DNA of 64,000 bases from Pseudomonas sp. SCA2728.1_7 (GCF_018138145.1 NZ_CP073104.1:3348001-3412000), one strand, 5' to 3'. Counted from the first letter of the stretch, positions 16,805-26,537 are shown. Notes: a model not told the origin generated them from the letters alone. Numbers and translations: made by a program.

Positions 16805-19198
16805 ATGTCCGATTCCATCACTTTCGACCTGCCGATTGCCGGCATGACCTGCGCGAGTTGTGCCGGGCGTGTCGAGCGGGCCTTGAGCAAAGTCAGCGGC
16901 GCCAGTGCCGTCAGCGTCAACCTCGCCACCGAGCAGGCCCGTGTGCAGGCGCCGGGCGACAGCTTGCCGGCGTTGATGGACGCGGTCGAACGTGCCGGTT
17001 ACAGCGTCCCGCAGCAAACCATCGAATTGACTATCGAAGGCATGACCTGCGCGTCGTGCGTCGGTCGCGTCGAGCGTGCGCTGAACAAAGTCCCCGGAGT
17101 GAAAAGCGTCAGCGTCAACCTGGCCAACGAACGTGCGCACCTCGAATTGCTCGGTCAGGTCGACTCACAAACCTTGCTCGACGCCGTGAACAAGGCCGGC
17201 TACTCGGCCAGCGTCTGGCAAGCCGAACACCCACAAACCGATAACCAACAACAGCGCCTGAAACATGAACGCTGGGCACTGATCTGCGCGATCGCCCTCG
17301 CCCTGCCGCTGGTGGCGCCGATGTTGCTGCAACCGTTCGGCATCCACTGGATGCTCCCGGCCTGGGCGCAATTCGCCCTCGCCACGCCGGTGCAGTTCAT
17401 ATTCGGTGCACGCTTTTATGTAGCGGCGTGGAAAGCCGTTCGTGCTGGCGCCGGCAATATGGACTTGCTGGTCGCCCTCGGCACCAGCGCCGGTTACGGC
17501 CTGAGCCTTTACGAATGGGCCACCGCTGCCGGGCGCATGCCGCATCTGTATTTCGAAGCGTCGGCGGTGGTCATAGCCTTGGTACTGCTCGGCAAATACC
17601 TGGAGAGCCGCGCCAAACGCCAGACTGCCAGCGCCATCCGCGCGCTGGAAGCGTTGCGTCCGGAGCGGGCGATTCAAGTGATCGATGGCCGCGAGCAGGA
17701 TGTCGCCATCAGCGCGTTGCGCCTGAACGATCTGGTATTGGTCAAACCCGGCGAACGTTTCCCGGTCGATGGCGAAGTCATCGAAGGCCAGAGTCATGCC
17801 GACGAAGCACTGATCAGCGGCGAGAGTCTGCCGGTGCCGAAACAACCCGGGGACAAGGTCACCGGCGGCGCGATCAATGGCGAGGGTCGCTTGCTGGTGC
17901 GCACTCAGGCGCTCGGTGCGGAAACCGTGCTGGCGCGGATTATTCGACTGGTCGAAGACGCTCAGGCCGCCAAAGCGCCAATCCAGAAACTCGTGGATAA
18001 AGTCAGTCAGGTGTTCGTGCCCACCGTGCTGGTTTTAGCGTTGGCGACTCTGATCGGCTGGTGGCTCTACGGCGCGCCAATCGAAACTGCGCTGATCAAT
18101 GCGGTCGCTGTTCTGGTCATCGCTTGCCCGTGTGCACTGGGTCTTGCGACGCCGACGGCGATCATGGCCGGCACCGGCGTAGCGGCGCGCCACGGCATTC
18201 TGATCAAGGACGCCGAAGCACTGGAACGCGCCCATGAAGTCAGCAGCGTCGTGTTCGACAAGACCGGCACGCTGACCTCTGGCACCCCGCGTATTGCCCA
18301 TTTCAGCGCCATCGATGGTGATGAAAACAAGCTGCTGAAACTGGCCGGAGCCCTGCAGCGCGGCAGCGAACACGCGTTGGCCAAAGCGGTGCTCGATGCC
18401 GTAGCGGAACGAGGACTGCACGTACCGGATATCAGCGACAGCCAGTCGCTGACCGGTCGTGGCATCGCCGGTAGTCTCGATGGTCGTCGTCTGGCACTGG
18501 GCAATCGGCGCATGCTGGACGAAAGCAGCTTGAGCGCTGGAGACCTTGCCGAATCCGCCAGCGCCTGGGAAACCGAAGGCCGCACGTTGTCGTGGTTGAT
18601 CGAGCAAAGTCCTGAACCGCAAGTGCTCGGTTTGTTCGCCTTTGGTGACACTCTGAAACCCGGCGCACTGGAAGCCGTGCAACAACTCGCCGCCCGCGAT
18701 ATCCACAGCCATCTGCTGACCGGCGACAATCGCGGCAGCGCCAAAGTCGTCGCCGAGGCCTTGGGCATCCGCAATGTTCACGCCGAAGTGCTGCCGGCGG
18801 ACAAAGCCGCCACCATCACCGAGCTGAAAAGAACCGGCGTGGTTGCCATGGTCGGTGACGGCATCAACGACGCCCCGGCCCTCGCGGCGGCGGACATCGG
18901 CATCGCCATGGGCGGCGGCACCGATGTGGCCATGCACGCGGCGGGCATTACCCTGATGCGCGGGGATCCACGGCTGGTGCCGGCGGCGCTGGAGATCAGT
19001 CGCAAGACTTATGCGAAGATCCGTCAGAACCTGTTCTGGGCCTTCGTCTATAACCTGATCGGCATTCCGCTGGCGGCGTTCGGTTTCCTCAACCCGGTGC
19101 TGGCCGGTGCAGCCATGGCGCTGTCGAGCGTCAGCGTAGTGAGCAATGCGCTACTGTTGAAAACCTGGAAACCCAAGGACCTGGAGGAGCACCGATGA
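16805..19198 (+). CDS. copA: copper-exporting P1B-type ATPase CopA
   Basis: This 797-residue inner membrane pump exports Cu(I) from cytosol to periplasm. Two N-terminal metal-binding domains carry GMTCASC with Cys16/Cys19 and Cys82/Cys85. The transmembrane copper site is Cys441-Pro-Cys443 (IACPCALG). Asp485 in DKTGT is phosphorylated, and GDGINDAP lies near 684-691. The nucleotide-domain motif usually read as SEHPLA is SEHALA here (His523, Ala524). A CueR promoter precedes it, and its stop overlaps the cueR start by four bases. Length and layout match P. putida CueA. Confidence 0.95.
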   Translation: MSDSITFDLPIAGMTCASCAGRVERALSKVSGASAVSVNLATEQARVQAPGDSLPALMDAVERAGYSVPQQTIELTIEGMTCASCVGRVERALNKVPGVKSVSVNLANERAHLELLGQVDSQTLLDAVNKAGYSASVWQAEHPQTDNQQQRLKHERWALICAIALALPLVAPMLLQPFGIHWMLPAWAQFALATPVQFIFGARFYVAAWKAVRAGAGNMDLLVALGTSAGYGLSLYEWATAAGRMPHLYFEASAVVIALVLLGKYLESRAKRQTASAIRALEALRPERAIQVIDGREQDVAISALRLNDLVLVKPGERFPVDGEVIEGQSHADEALISGESLPVPKQPGDKVTGGAINGEGRLLVRTQALGAETVLARIIRLVEDAQAAKAPIQKLVDKVSQVFVPTVLVLALATLIGWWLYGAPIETALINAVAVLVIACPCALGLATPTAIMAGTGVAARHGILIKDAEALERAHEVSSVVFDKTGTLTSGTPRIAHFSAIDGDENKLLKLAGALQRGSEHALAKAVLDAVAERGLHVPDISDSQSLTGRGIAGSLDGRRLALGNRRMLDESSLSAGDLAESASAWETEGRTLSWLIEQSPEPQVLGLFAFGDTLKPGALEAVQQLAARDIHSHLLTGDNRGSAKVVAEALGIRNVHAEVLPADKAATITELKRTGVVAMVGDGINDAPALAAADIGIAMGGGTDVAMHAAGITLMRGDPRLVPAALEISRKTYAKIRQNLFWAFVYNLIGIPLAAFGFLNPVLAGAAMALSSVSVVSNALLLKTWKPKDLEEHR

Positions 19199-19608
19199 AC
19201 ATCGGTCAAGCAGCCAAACACAGTGGCCTGAGCGCAAAAATGATCCGCTATTACGAGTCGATCGGCCTGCTCAAAGCGGCCCATCGCACCGACAGCGGTT
19301 ACCGGCTCTACGGTGACGATGACCTGCACACGCTGGCCTTCATCAAGCGCTCGCGGGACCTCGGCTTTTCGCTGGAAGAGGTCGGTAAACTGCTGACCCT
19401 CTGGCAGGATCGCCAACGGGCCAGCGCCGATGTGAAGGCCTTGGCCCGCCAGCACATCGACGAGTTGAATCAGAAGATCCGCGAACTCGGCGAATTGCGC
19501 GACACCCTGCAAGACCTCGTCGAGCACTGCAACGGCGACCACCGCCCTGATTGCCCGATCCTCAAGGAACTGGCGTCGGGCTGCTGCGCGCAACCCGCCC
19601 GCGCTTGA
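19195..19608 (+). CDS. cueR: copper-responsive MerR-family regulator CueR
   Basis: This 137-residue MerR-type activator of copZ and copA has the winged helix in residues 1-70 ([16 protein letters not shown]), the dimer helix to about 110, and a metal-binding loop with Cys112 and Cys120 spaced by seven residues, the same numbers as in E. coli CueR. A second CC pair near 130-131 is common in pseudomonads. The ATG overlaps the copA stop (ATGA), so it is translated from the copA transcript and autoregulated. Its 3' end overlaps the convergent MFS gene by 47 bases. Confidence 0.94.
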   Translation: MNIGQAAKHSGLSAKMIRYYESIGLLKAAHRTDSGYRLYGDDDLHTLAFIKRSRDLGFSLEEVGKLLTLWQDRQRASADVKALARQHIDELNQKIRELGELRDTLQDLVEHCNGDHRPDCPILKELASGCCAQPARA

Positions 19609-20770
19609 GGGCGAGCACTTTCACCGTGAGCAAGGTGCCGAGGGGAATGCCATGGAACAGCATGACCACGGCACCCGGCGTCCACCACCCGTAGAACGGC
19701 GCGGCGATCAGCATGCCGATGCCGAACCCGGTCATCTGCAGCAAGGTCAGCACGCTGAAAATCGGCAGCCGCAATCGCTCGGGTTCGCGTTGCAGACGCG
19801 ACATCAGCCCGACTTCGGAAAAGCCGTCACCCAGTCCCGCCGGCAAGGAAAACAGCAGCAGACCGTAGAGGCTGTGTTGCTGGAACATCAGGATAAAGCC
19901 ACAGGACATCAGTGCCACACCGAAGAAAAACCGTCGTTCGAGGTGGATGTTGTCCGAGCCTTTGAGACGGCTGGCGATTCGCGCACCCAGCAATTTGCCG
20001 CTGGCCCACACCGCGAGCATCAGGCCCAGCGTGGTGCTCGCAGAATCCGGTGTGAGCAGTTTGGAAATAATCGGAAAGCCGACGTTGTGTGCGGCGCTGC
20101 CCAGGGTGTCGGCCATCGTCACCGCAAGCATCGCGGCAATCACCGGTGCCGCGCGCAGGCCTTGCTTGAGTGCTGTCCATTCGCCCCGTTCGGGTTCGTC
20201 GTTGACGGTCGCGGGGGCGAACCGCAGCGGCACGATCAATAACGCTGCCAGCAAATAGGTCAGCGCATTCAGGGCGAATACCGTTTCAAAACCAAAACCC
20301 GCCACCAGCAAACCTGAAACCAGACTGCCACCGACCATCGCAGCGGATGACGCTGAGGTGATCCAGGCGTTGGCCTTGAGCAATTGATCAGTGGGGATCA
20401 AACGCGGCAATTGACTGTTGAGACCGATGGCGAACATCGAGTTGCCCAGGCCCAGGCCGAACGCAATCACCGGCAACAGCAGGGCCTGCTGGCTGACGGG
20501 CACAACCAATAACAGACCCAGCACACTGGCGCGCAGCAGATCGAACGCGATCAGCGGTGCGCGCCCACTGCAGCGGCGGTAAAACGCGGTGCCGATCAGA
20601 CTGGCAAAAATCCCTCCGCCCACACGACTGGCGAGAAAGATCCCGACGCTCATGGCGCTGTTGCTCAGCAGGTAGACGTAGGTAGCCAGCGCGACCATGT
20701 TGAGGAAGGCGCCGAAATCGGAGATCAGGCGGGCGGTGACGATCAGGTGGGTGTTGCGCGGGGTAGTCAC
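19562..20770 (-). CDS. MFS transporter
   Basis: This 402-residue protein has about eleven or twelve hydrophobic helices in the MFS_1/enterobactin-exporter-like arrangement (RLISDFGAFLNMVALATYVYLL at the start, split by TM1). No ATG fits the alignment start; GTG 20770, with AGGAC upstream, is the best choice, since the upstream ATG would translate extragenic repeat DNA. Its C-terminus overlaps the cueR 3' end antisense. The substrate is unknown. PAO1 has, as I recall, a hypothetical membrane gene in the same place between cueR and the RIO kinase. Confidence 0.78.
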   Translation of the reverse strand: MTTPRNTHLIVTARLISDFGAFLNMVALATYVYLLSNSAMSVGIFLASRVGGGIFASLIGTAFYRRCSGRAPLIAFDLLRASVLGLLLVVPVSQQALLLPVIAFGLGLGNSMFAIGLNSQLPRLIPTDQLLKANAWITSASSAAMVGGSLVSGLLVAGFGFETVFALNALTYLLAALLIVPLRFAPATVNDEPERGEWTALKQGLRAAPVIAAMLAVTMADTLGSAAHNVGFPIISKLLTPDSASTTLGLMLAVWASGKLLGARIASRLKGSDNIHLERRFFFGVALMSCGFILMFQQHSLYGLLLFSLPAGLGDGFSEVGLMSRLQREPERLRLPIFSVLTLLQMTGFGIGMLIAAPFYGWWTPGAVVMLFHGIPLGTLLTVKVLALKRGRVARSSPTPVP

Positions 20771-20835
20771 ATTCAGTCCTTGAGTGTGGTTGGAGCGGTG
20801 GACAGTAGACGTGAAATTGCGTTGATCCGAAAGAG

Positions 20836-21208
20836 CCCTCACCCTAACCCTCTCCCAGGGGGAGAGGGGACTGATTGGGGGATGCTGTGGAGATACGCCG
20901 ACCTGAATTTTCTTTACCGAATCCAGACAGGTCCAAATGCTGAACTCATCCAATCCATAATCGACCCGGTGTTTCAGGTCGATGTATGACGCAAGACATC
21001 TCGGTCGGCCCCCTCTCCCTCCGGGAGAGGGGGCTGATTGGGGGATGCTGTGGAGATGCGCCGACCTGAAATTTCTTTACCGAATCCAGACAATTCCAAA
21101 TGCTGACCTCGTCCAATCCATAATCGACCCGGTGTTTCAGGTCGATGTATGACGCCAGACATCTCGGTCAGCTCCCTCTCCCTCCGGGAGAGGGCTGGGG
21201 TGAGGGGC
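20836..21208. repeat. composite extragenic repeat, copy 1 (tandemly duplicated core)
   Basis: Ends are CCCTCACCCTAACCCTC and GAGGGCTGGGGTGAGGG, roughly inverted, with CTCTCCC-GGGAGAG hairpins at 20850-20868, 21013-21030 and 21175-21194. The core (20871-21033) is repeated in tandem as 21034-21194 with a 163-base period and few differences. The core text ATCGACCCGGTGTTTCAGG recurs in inverse orientation in the element at 22397-22651. Confidence 0.85.
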
Positions 21209-21241
21209 TTCTGGGCTTCCAAGGCTTCTGATTCAAACAAA

Positions 21242-21263
21242 AAACCCGGCCGAAGCCGGGTTT
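21242..21263 (-). terminator. Rho-independent terminator of the RIO kinase gene
   Basis: A 9-base stem AAACCCGGC/GCCGGGTTT closes a four-base CGAA loop (TTCG on the transcript), followed on the minus strand by TTTGTTTGAA. It lies just 12 bases after the stop. Confidence 0.88.
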
Positions 21264-21275
21264 CTCGTCAAGCGA

Positions 21276-22172
21276 TCACTGCATCCACGGTGGCGGCGGT
21301 GGTTCGTCGGACTTGCCTTTCGGCTCGTCGTCCGCAGCACGGATGGCCTGCTTGCGCTCTTCGTCGAGGCGCGCCGCTTCGATCTCGCGCAACACCCCGC
21401 CCACATCGGCCAGGTCTTCCGGATCATCGAACTCACCGGTCAGCACACTGTTCGGGTGCAAGGTGCCGGCTTCGTACAACGCCCACATTTCCTTGGCGTA
21501 CTTGGTCAGCTTCAATTCCGGCGCAAAGCGCCCGAAGTACGAAGCCATGTTGCCGACATCGCGCTCCAGCATGCTGAACGCGTGGTTGTTACCGGCAGCG
21601 TCGACGGCCTGCGGCAGGTCGATGATGACCGGGCCGGTCGGCGTCAGCAGCACGTTGAACTCCGAGAGGTCACCGTGCACCAGACCGGTACACAACATCA
21701 GCACGATCTGCGAGATCAGGAACGCGTGATACTCGCGCGCCTGATCCGGCTCCAGCACCACATCATTGAGACGCGGCGCGGCATCGCCGAATTCGTCGGC
21801 CACCAGTTCCATCAACAGCACGCCATCGAGGAAGTCGTACGGTTTGGGCACTCGCACACCGGCACCGGCCAGACGGAACAGCGCCGCCACTTCGGCATTC
21901 TGCCAGGCATCTTCGGTCTCTTTGCGACCGAACTTGGAGCCTTTCGCCATCGCGCGAGCCTGTCGGCTGTTGCGGACCTTGCGGCCTTCCTGATACTCGG
22001 CCGCCTGGCGGAAACTGCGTTTGTTCGCCTCCTTGTAGACCTTTGCGCAACGTAACTGATTGCCGCAGCGCACCACATAAACAGCTGCTTCTTTACCACT
22101 CATCAGTGGGCGCAGCACTTCGTCGACCAGACCGTCCTCGATCAGGGGTTCAATGCGTTTTGGAGTCTTCAT
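21276..22172 (-). CDS. RIO-family serine protein kinase
   Basis: This 298-residue atypical kinase has the RIO fold: SGKEAAVYVVRCG P-loop region (25-37), ATP lysine Lys44 in CAKVYKEANKRSF, the catalytic loop LVHGDLSEFNVLL (about 163-175) and the metal aspartate in VIIDLPQAVD. The C-terminus is a charged, proline-rich tail ending PPPPPWMQ. The PAO1 counterpart is, to my memory, PA4780 near cueR. The target is unknown; archaeal and eukaryotic RIO proteins act in ribosome maturation, so a ribosome role is possible but unproven. It is a single gene bracketed by inverted repeat elements. Confidence 0.9.
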   Translation of the reverse strand: MKTPKRIEPLIEDGLVDEVLRPLMSGKEAAVYVVRCGNQLRCAKVYKEANKRSFRQAAEYQEGRKVRNSRQARAMAKGSKFGRKETEDAWQNAEVAALFRLAGAGVRVPKPYDFLDGVLLMELVADEFGDAAPRLNDVVLEPDQAREYHAFLISQIVLMLCTGLVHGDLSEFNVLLTPTGPVIIDLPQAVDAAGNNHAFSMLERDVGNMASYFGRFAPELKLTKYAKEMWALYEAGTLHPNSVLTGEFDDPEDLADVGGVLREIEAARLDEERKQAIRAADDEPKGKSDEPPPPPWMQ

Positions 22173-22396
22173 CAGCTTTTATTGTGGGTCCTTTATTACC
22201 AAACACGCGAATGTCACTCGTTATACGGCAATCCTCGCATTACGGGGAGGGGTTGCCGACCTGTGAACCTGTGAATGCACACACTGTGCCGAAAAATCGA
22301 CCGCTGCGAATCATAGCCGAGCCTTGCCTGTTTGTTGGTATCGGCCGTTGAGGGCATTTGCGACAGAATCTGACATCTGCGGTTTCAGCCCTTTTA

Positions 22397-22651
22397 CCCT
22401 CACCCCAGCCCTCTCCCGGAGGGAGAGGGAGCCGACCGAGGTGTCTGGCGTTATACATCGACCTGAAATACCGCGTCGATTATGGATTGGGCTAACCATC
22501 TGACTGAAACACCGTCGATTATGGACCGGGCCAAACATCTGAGTTAAACACCGTCGATTATGGATTCGGTAAAGCTCGATCAGGTCGGCGTATCCCTCAA
22601 ACATCCCCCAATCAGTCCCCTCTCCCTCCGGGAGAGGGTTAGGGTGAGGGG
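22397..22651. repeat. composite extragenic repeat, copy 2 (inverse to copy 1)
   Basis: Ends CCCTCACCCCAGCCCTC and GAGGGTTAGGGTGAGGG flank a core that matches the reverse complement of copy 1 (CGACCTGAAATACCG, CGTCGATTATGGATT). Inside, a 39-base unit beginning CGTCGATTATGGA repeats three times from 22474, 22513 and 22552. It lies between the RIO start and the thiolase stop, where no gene is visible. Confidence 0.85.
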
Positions 22652-22662
22652 CTCTTCTAGCG

Positions 22663-23940
22663 TTAGCGTTCGATAATGGCGGTGACGCCCTGCCCGCCCG
22701 CGGCGCAAATCGAGATCAGACCCCGGCCCTTGCCTGCCGCATCGAGTAGCTTGGCCAAATTGGCGACGATACGCCCGCCAGTCGCGGCGAACGGATGCCC
22801 AGCCGCCAGCGAACTGCCCTTCACATTCAGTCGGCTGCGATCGATCGAGCCCAGCGGTGCATCGAGGCCCAGGCGGGTTTTGCAGTATTCCGGATCCTCC
22901 CAAGCCTTCAGCGTGCACAGCACCTGCGCAGCAAAAGCCTCGTGAATTTCGTAGTAGTCGAAGTCCTGCAAGGTCAGCCCGTTGCGCGCCAGCAAACGCG
23001 GTACAGCGTACACCGGCGCCATCAGCAGCCCTTCGGCACCGTTGACGAAATCCACCGCCGCCGCTTCGCCATCGCGCAGGTACGCGAGAATTGGCAAACC
23101 CCGTTCCTTCGCCCATTCCTCACTGCCGAGCAATACCACCGACGCGCCATCGGTCAGCGGTGTGGAGTTGCCTGCCGTCAATGTGCCTTTTGCGCTTTTT
23201 TCGAAGGCCGGTTTCAGCGTCGCGAGTTTTTCCAGGGTCAGGTCCGGACGCAAATTGTGGTCGCGGGTCAGACCAAGGAACGGCGTCATCAAGTCGTTGT
23301 GCCAGCCTTCGCTGTAAGACGCAGCCAGTTTTTGGTGGCTTTCGAGGGTCAGTTGATCCTGCTCTTCACGCGGGATCTGCCAGGTCTGCGCCATCAATTC
23401 ACAGTGCTCGCCCATCGACAGACCAGTGCGTGGTTCACCGATGCTTGGGAAATCCGGAATCAGATGTTTGGGCCGCAATTGCAGAAAGGTTTTCAGTTTG
23501 TCGCCGGTGGTCTTGGCGCGGTTGGCTTGCAGGAGGATTCTGCGCAGGCCTTCGCTGACGCTGATCGGTGCGTCCGAGGTGGTGTCGACGCCACCGGCAA
23601 TGCCGCAGTCGATCTGGCCGAGGGCGATCTTGTTTGCGACCAGGATCGCCGCTTCCAGGCCGGTGCCGCAGGCTTGCTGAATGTCGTAGGCGGGCGTCGC
23701 CGGAGACAGACGCGAGCCGAGCACGCATTCACGGGTCAGGCTCATATCTCGTGACAATTTCAGCACCGCGCCCGCCACCACCTCGCCGAGGCGCTGGCCG
23801 TGCAGGTTATAGCGTTCGATCAAGCCTTCGAGGGCGGCGGTCAGCATCGCCTGATTGCTGGCGGTGGCGTACGGGCCGTTGGAACGGGCGAAAGGGATAC
23901 GGTTACCGCCGATGATCGCGACGCGGCGCAGCTGACTCAT
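22663..23940 (-). CDS. acetyl-CoA C-acyltransferase (thiolase, FadI-like)
   Basis: This 425-residue thiolase cleaves 3-oxoacyl-CoA with CoA or forms acetoacetyl-CoA. The nucleophile is Cys91 in DIQQACGTGLEAA; the catalytic His is in YEIHEAFAAQ and the second Cys in SICAAGGQGV. ATG 23940 follows AAGGAG. I recall the counterpart in PAO1 as PA4785, next to the FabG-type gene. Together with the divergent reductase and hydratase it could form a small fatty-acid oxidation or 3-hydroxyacyl pathway. Whether it runs in the degradative or synthetic direction is not visible. Confidence 0.9.
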   Translation of the reverse strand: MSQLRRVAIIGGNRIPFARSNGPYATASNQAMLTAALEGLIERYNLHGQRLGEVVAGAVLKLSRDMSLTRECVLGSRLSPATPAYDIQQACGTGLEAAILVANKIALGQIDCGIAGGVDTTSDAPISVSEGLRRILLQANRAKTTGDKLKTFLQLRPKHLIPDFPSIGEPRTGLSMGEHCELMAQTWQIPREEQDQLTLESHQKLAASYSEGWHNDLMTPFLGLTRDHNLRPDLTLEKLATLKPAFEKSAKGTLTAGNSTPLTDGASVVLLGSEEWAKERGLPILAYLRDGEAAAVDFVNGAEGLLMAPVYAVPRLLARNGLTLQDFDYYEIHEAFAAQVLCTLKAWEDPEYCKTRLGLDAPLGSIDRSRLNVKGSSLAAGHPFAATGGRIVANLAKLLDAAGKGRGLISICAAGGQGVTAIIER

Positions 23941-23982
23941 GAATAACTCCTTGTCCAAAGGTCTGAATTCACGCCAATCCCT

Positions 23983-24071
23983 TGTAGGAGTGAGCCTGCT
24001 CGCGATAGCGGTGGGTCAGATAAACATTTCTTGACTGATACACCGCTATCGCGAGCAGGCTCACTCCTACA
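23983..24071. repeat. REP pair, GTAGGAGT type
   Basis: Inverted arms of about 30 bases span 89 bases in the divergent gap between the thiolase and the FabG-type gene. The outer arms match the 7063-7152 copy, including GCGATAGCGGTGGGTCA. Confidence 0.92.
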
Positions 24072-24224
24072 GGGGGTCAGCTGTGTTTATGAATGTGCGT
24101 TCGGCAACACAAACGCCGGGGGCAAACTACTCTGCTGTTCAAGCGTAGGCCTTATTGCGTGGATCGAACGATTGATTGCCATCGACAGTCCACACTTTGA
24201 ACCCCAACTTCTGGAGAGCGTTCC

Positions 24225-25577
24225 ATGTCTGACCGCTATATCGACTTCGCCAACTCGTCCATCGGCCATCGTCTGGTCGGGGCGCTGGGCCTGCCGTCGC
24301 CGGTGCGACTGGAACGCTGGCAGGCCGGGCGCCTGCGGCCAGTGGAAGGTGCGCTGCTGATCGGCGGCGGGCCGCTGGCCGAACGCGTCAGCGCTTTCGC
24401 CAACCGTTTGACCGAGAGTATCTACCGCTACGGCGAGCAACCGACGACCGCGACTGAATGGATTCCCGGCCACGGCCCGAAACTCAAAGCCGTGGTGTTC
24501 GACGCCAGTGAATTGCTGCACACCGACCAGCTCAAGCAACTGCGCGAATTCTTCCAGCCGCTGATGAAAAACCTCGACCACAGCGCGCACCTGGTGATTC
24601 TTGGCCGCGCCCCGGAAAGCCTCAGCGATCCGTTTGCCGCCAGTGCGCAACGAGCGCTGGAAGGGTTTTCCCGTTCGCTGGCCAAGGAGCTGCGCAGCGG
24701 CGGCACGCTGCAACTGATCTACGTCGGCGAAGGCGCTGAAGATCAACTGGAAGGTCCGCTGCGGTTTTTCCTCTCGCCAAAAAGCGCGTTCGTGTCCGGA
24801 CAAGTCATTCGCCTGACCGCTTGTGCGACGCCAGTGAATGACTGGACACGGCCGCTGGCCGGGCGCAAGGCGCTGGTCACCGGCGCTGCACGCGGCATCG
24901 GTGCGTCCATTGCCGAAACACTGGCCCGCGATGGCGCCGAGGTGATCCTGCTCGATGTGCCCCCGGCCAAGACCGATCTCGAAGCCCTCGCCGCGCGCCT
25001 CGGCGGGCGCGCCATCACCCTCGATATCTGCGCCGAAGACGCCGCCGCGCAGCTGGTCGAACATCTGCCTGACGGCCTCGACATTCTGGTGCACAACGCC
25101 GGTATCACCCGCGACAAGACGTTGGCAAACATGACACCGGAGTTCTGGGACGCGGTGCTGGCGGTCAACCTCAACGCGCCGCAAGTGCTGACCCAAGCGC
25201 TGCTCGACAGCGGCACGCTGCACGACAACGCGCGGGTGATTCTTTTGGCCTCGATCAGTGGCATCGCCGGCAACCGTGGGCAGACCAACTACGCCGCGAG
25301 CAAGGCCGGGCTGATCGGTCTGGCGCAGGCCTGGGCACCCACGCTGCTGGCACGCGGTATCAGCATCAACGCCGTTGCCCCCGGTTTTATCGAAACGCAG
25401 ATGACCGCGCACATTCCGTTCGGCCTGCGTGAGGCCGGGCGGCGCATGAGTTCGCTGGGTCAGGGCGGCTTGCCGCAAGACGTCGCCGAAGCGGTCGCGT
25501 GGCTGGCGCAACCGGGCAGCGGCGCGTTTACCGGGCAGGCGTTGCGGGTCTGTGGACAAAGTGTTCTGGGGGCTTAG
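24225..25577 (+). CDS. high-molecular-weight 3-oxoacyl-ACP/CoA reductase (FabG4-type)
   Basis: This 450-residue protein has a C-terminal SDR domain (about residues 207-450) with GAARGIG (220-226), NAG, and Tyr356/Lys360 of YAASK. Its N-terminal domain of about 200 residues is flavodoxin-like and lacks a nucleotide motif. This layout defines the high-molecular-weight FabG group described in mycobacteria (FabG4), which prefers NADH and acts on acyl-CoA or ACP substrates. ATG 24225 has GGAG upstream. The hydratase starts 2 bases after the stop, so the two are co-translated. It is divergent from the thiolase. Confidence 0.9.
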   Translation: MSDRYIDFANSSIGHRLVGALGLPSPVRLERWQAGRLRPVEGALLIGGGPLAERVSAFANRLTESIYRYGEQPTTATEWIPGHGPKLKAVVFDASELLHTDQLKQLREFFQPLMKNLDHSAHLVILGRAPESLSDPFAASAQRALEGFSRSLAKELRSGGTLQLIYVGEGAEDQLEGPLRFFLSPKSAFVSGQVIRLTACATPVNDWTRPLAGRKALVTGAARGIGASIAETLARDGAEVILLDVPPAKTDLEALAARLGGRAITLDICAEDAAAQLVEHLPDGLDILVHNAGITRDKTLANMTPEFWDAVLAVNLNAPQVLTQALLDSGTLHDNARVILLASISGIAGNRGQTNYAASKAGLIGLAQAWAPTLLARGISINAVAPGFIETQMTAHIPFGLREAGRRMSSLGQGGLPQDVAEAVAWLAQPGSGAFTGQALRVCGQSVLGA

Positions 25578-25579
25578 GC

Positions 25580-26434
25580 ATGAGCATCGAATGGCACACG
25601 CTGGATCGCGAGCCGAGTCTGCCCGGGCTGTATGCACGGGCGGCGACGCGACGGAAAATCACCGGCACCCGGTTGCCCGACAGTGGTTTGCGCTGTTGGG
25701 TCGATGTCGATGGCAAACGCTTGGCGGCCTATCGCAAGGTCTGCGGATTCGTCGATGACGGTCTGCTGCCACCGACGTATCCGCATATCCTCGCCTTTGC
25801 CTTGCAGATGCAATTGCTCACCGCCAAAGCATTTCCGTTCCCGCTGTTAGGGTTGATTCATCTGCGCAATCGCATTCGCGTGTTGCGACCGATGGGCGGG
25901 ATCGGTCGGGCGCAGGTGAGCGTGCGCGTGACCAACCTGCAAGCGCATCCCAAAGGTGCGACGTTCGATCTGCTGACCACCTTGGATGACCAGCTCGGGC
26001 CGTTGTGGGAAGCCGAAAGCCAGATGCTCTGTCGCGGCGTGAAGCTTGAGGGTGAAGCTGTCGAACAAACCTGGGAACCCTCGCAATCGCTGGTGGAGGT
26101 GGCGCGCTGGAAAGCGCCGGCCGATATCGGTCGGCAATACGCCAAAGTCTCCGGAGACTACAACCCGATTCACCTGAGTGCAGCCAGCGCCAAGCTGTTT
26201 GGCTTTCCAACAGCCATCGCCCATGGTTTGTGGAACAAGGCTCGGACCCTGGCGGCGCTGGGTGATCATTTGCCCAAGGCTAACCTCGAGATCGCCGTGC
26301 ACTTTCGCAAACCGGTGCGCCTGCCCAGTGAAGTGACGCTGCTGGCGAGTGCGGCGGGGTCCAGTGGTGAGTTGCGGCTGATCGGTGCACAAGACCTGGA
26401 GCACATGGTCGGGCAGTGGCAACCGATTGCCTGA
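25580..26434 (+). CDS. MaoC-like (R)-specific enoyl-CoA hydratase
   Basis: This 284-residue double-hotdog protein has its catalytic hotdog in the C-terminal half. The hydratase 2 motif is YAKVSGDYNPIHLS with Asp193 and His198, followed by GFPTAIAHGLW. The N-terminal half is a degenerate hotdog, a layout seen in eukaryotic-type and mycobacterial (R)-hydratases. It converts enoyl-CoA to (R)-3-hydroxyacyl-CoA, the substrate form that the preceding FabG-type enzyme handles. The 2-base gap shows tight coupling. A terminator follows. Confidence 0.88.
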   Translation: MSIEWHTLDREPSLPGLYARAATRRKITGTRLPDSGLRCWVDVDGKRLAAYRKVCGFVDDGLLPPTYPHILAFALQMQLLTAKAFPFPLLGLIHLRNRIRVLRPMGGIGRAQVSVRVTNLQAHPKGATFDLLTTLDDQLGPLWEAESQMLCRGVKLEGEAVEQTWEPSQSLVEVARWKAPADIGRQYAKVSGDYNPIHLSAASAKLFGFPTAIAHGLWNKARTLAALGDHLPKANLEIAVHFRKPVRLPSEVTLLASAAGSSGELRLIGAQDLEHMVGQWQPIA

Positions 26435-26510
26435 GCACGCGGGACACCGTTAATTGTGTGTATATAACTTAAGTTTTCGCCGTCCTTCCTCCTTCCACTG
26501 AAAAAAACCG

Positions 26511-26537
26511 GGCCTTGATTATCAAGGCCTTTTTTTG
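26511..26537 (+). terminator. Rho-independent terminator after fabG4-type/maoC operon
   Basis: GGCCTTGAT-T-ATCAAGGCC (26511-26529) forms a stem of at least seven pairs followed by seven or eight T's. An A run before it makes it potentially bidirectional. Confidence 0.88.

Noticed and set aside
20836..21208. CCCTAACCC-like text considered telomere-like or a replication origin
   Set aside because: The motif is part of short hairpins in a dispersed repeat family; no DnaA-box cluster or dnaA/repA gene is nearby.
24087..25637. 516-codon open frame antisense to the FabG-type gene
   Set aside because: Arg/Gln/His-rich shadow frame with no known motif; the sense gene has complete SDR motifs.
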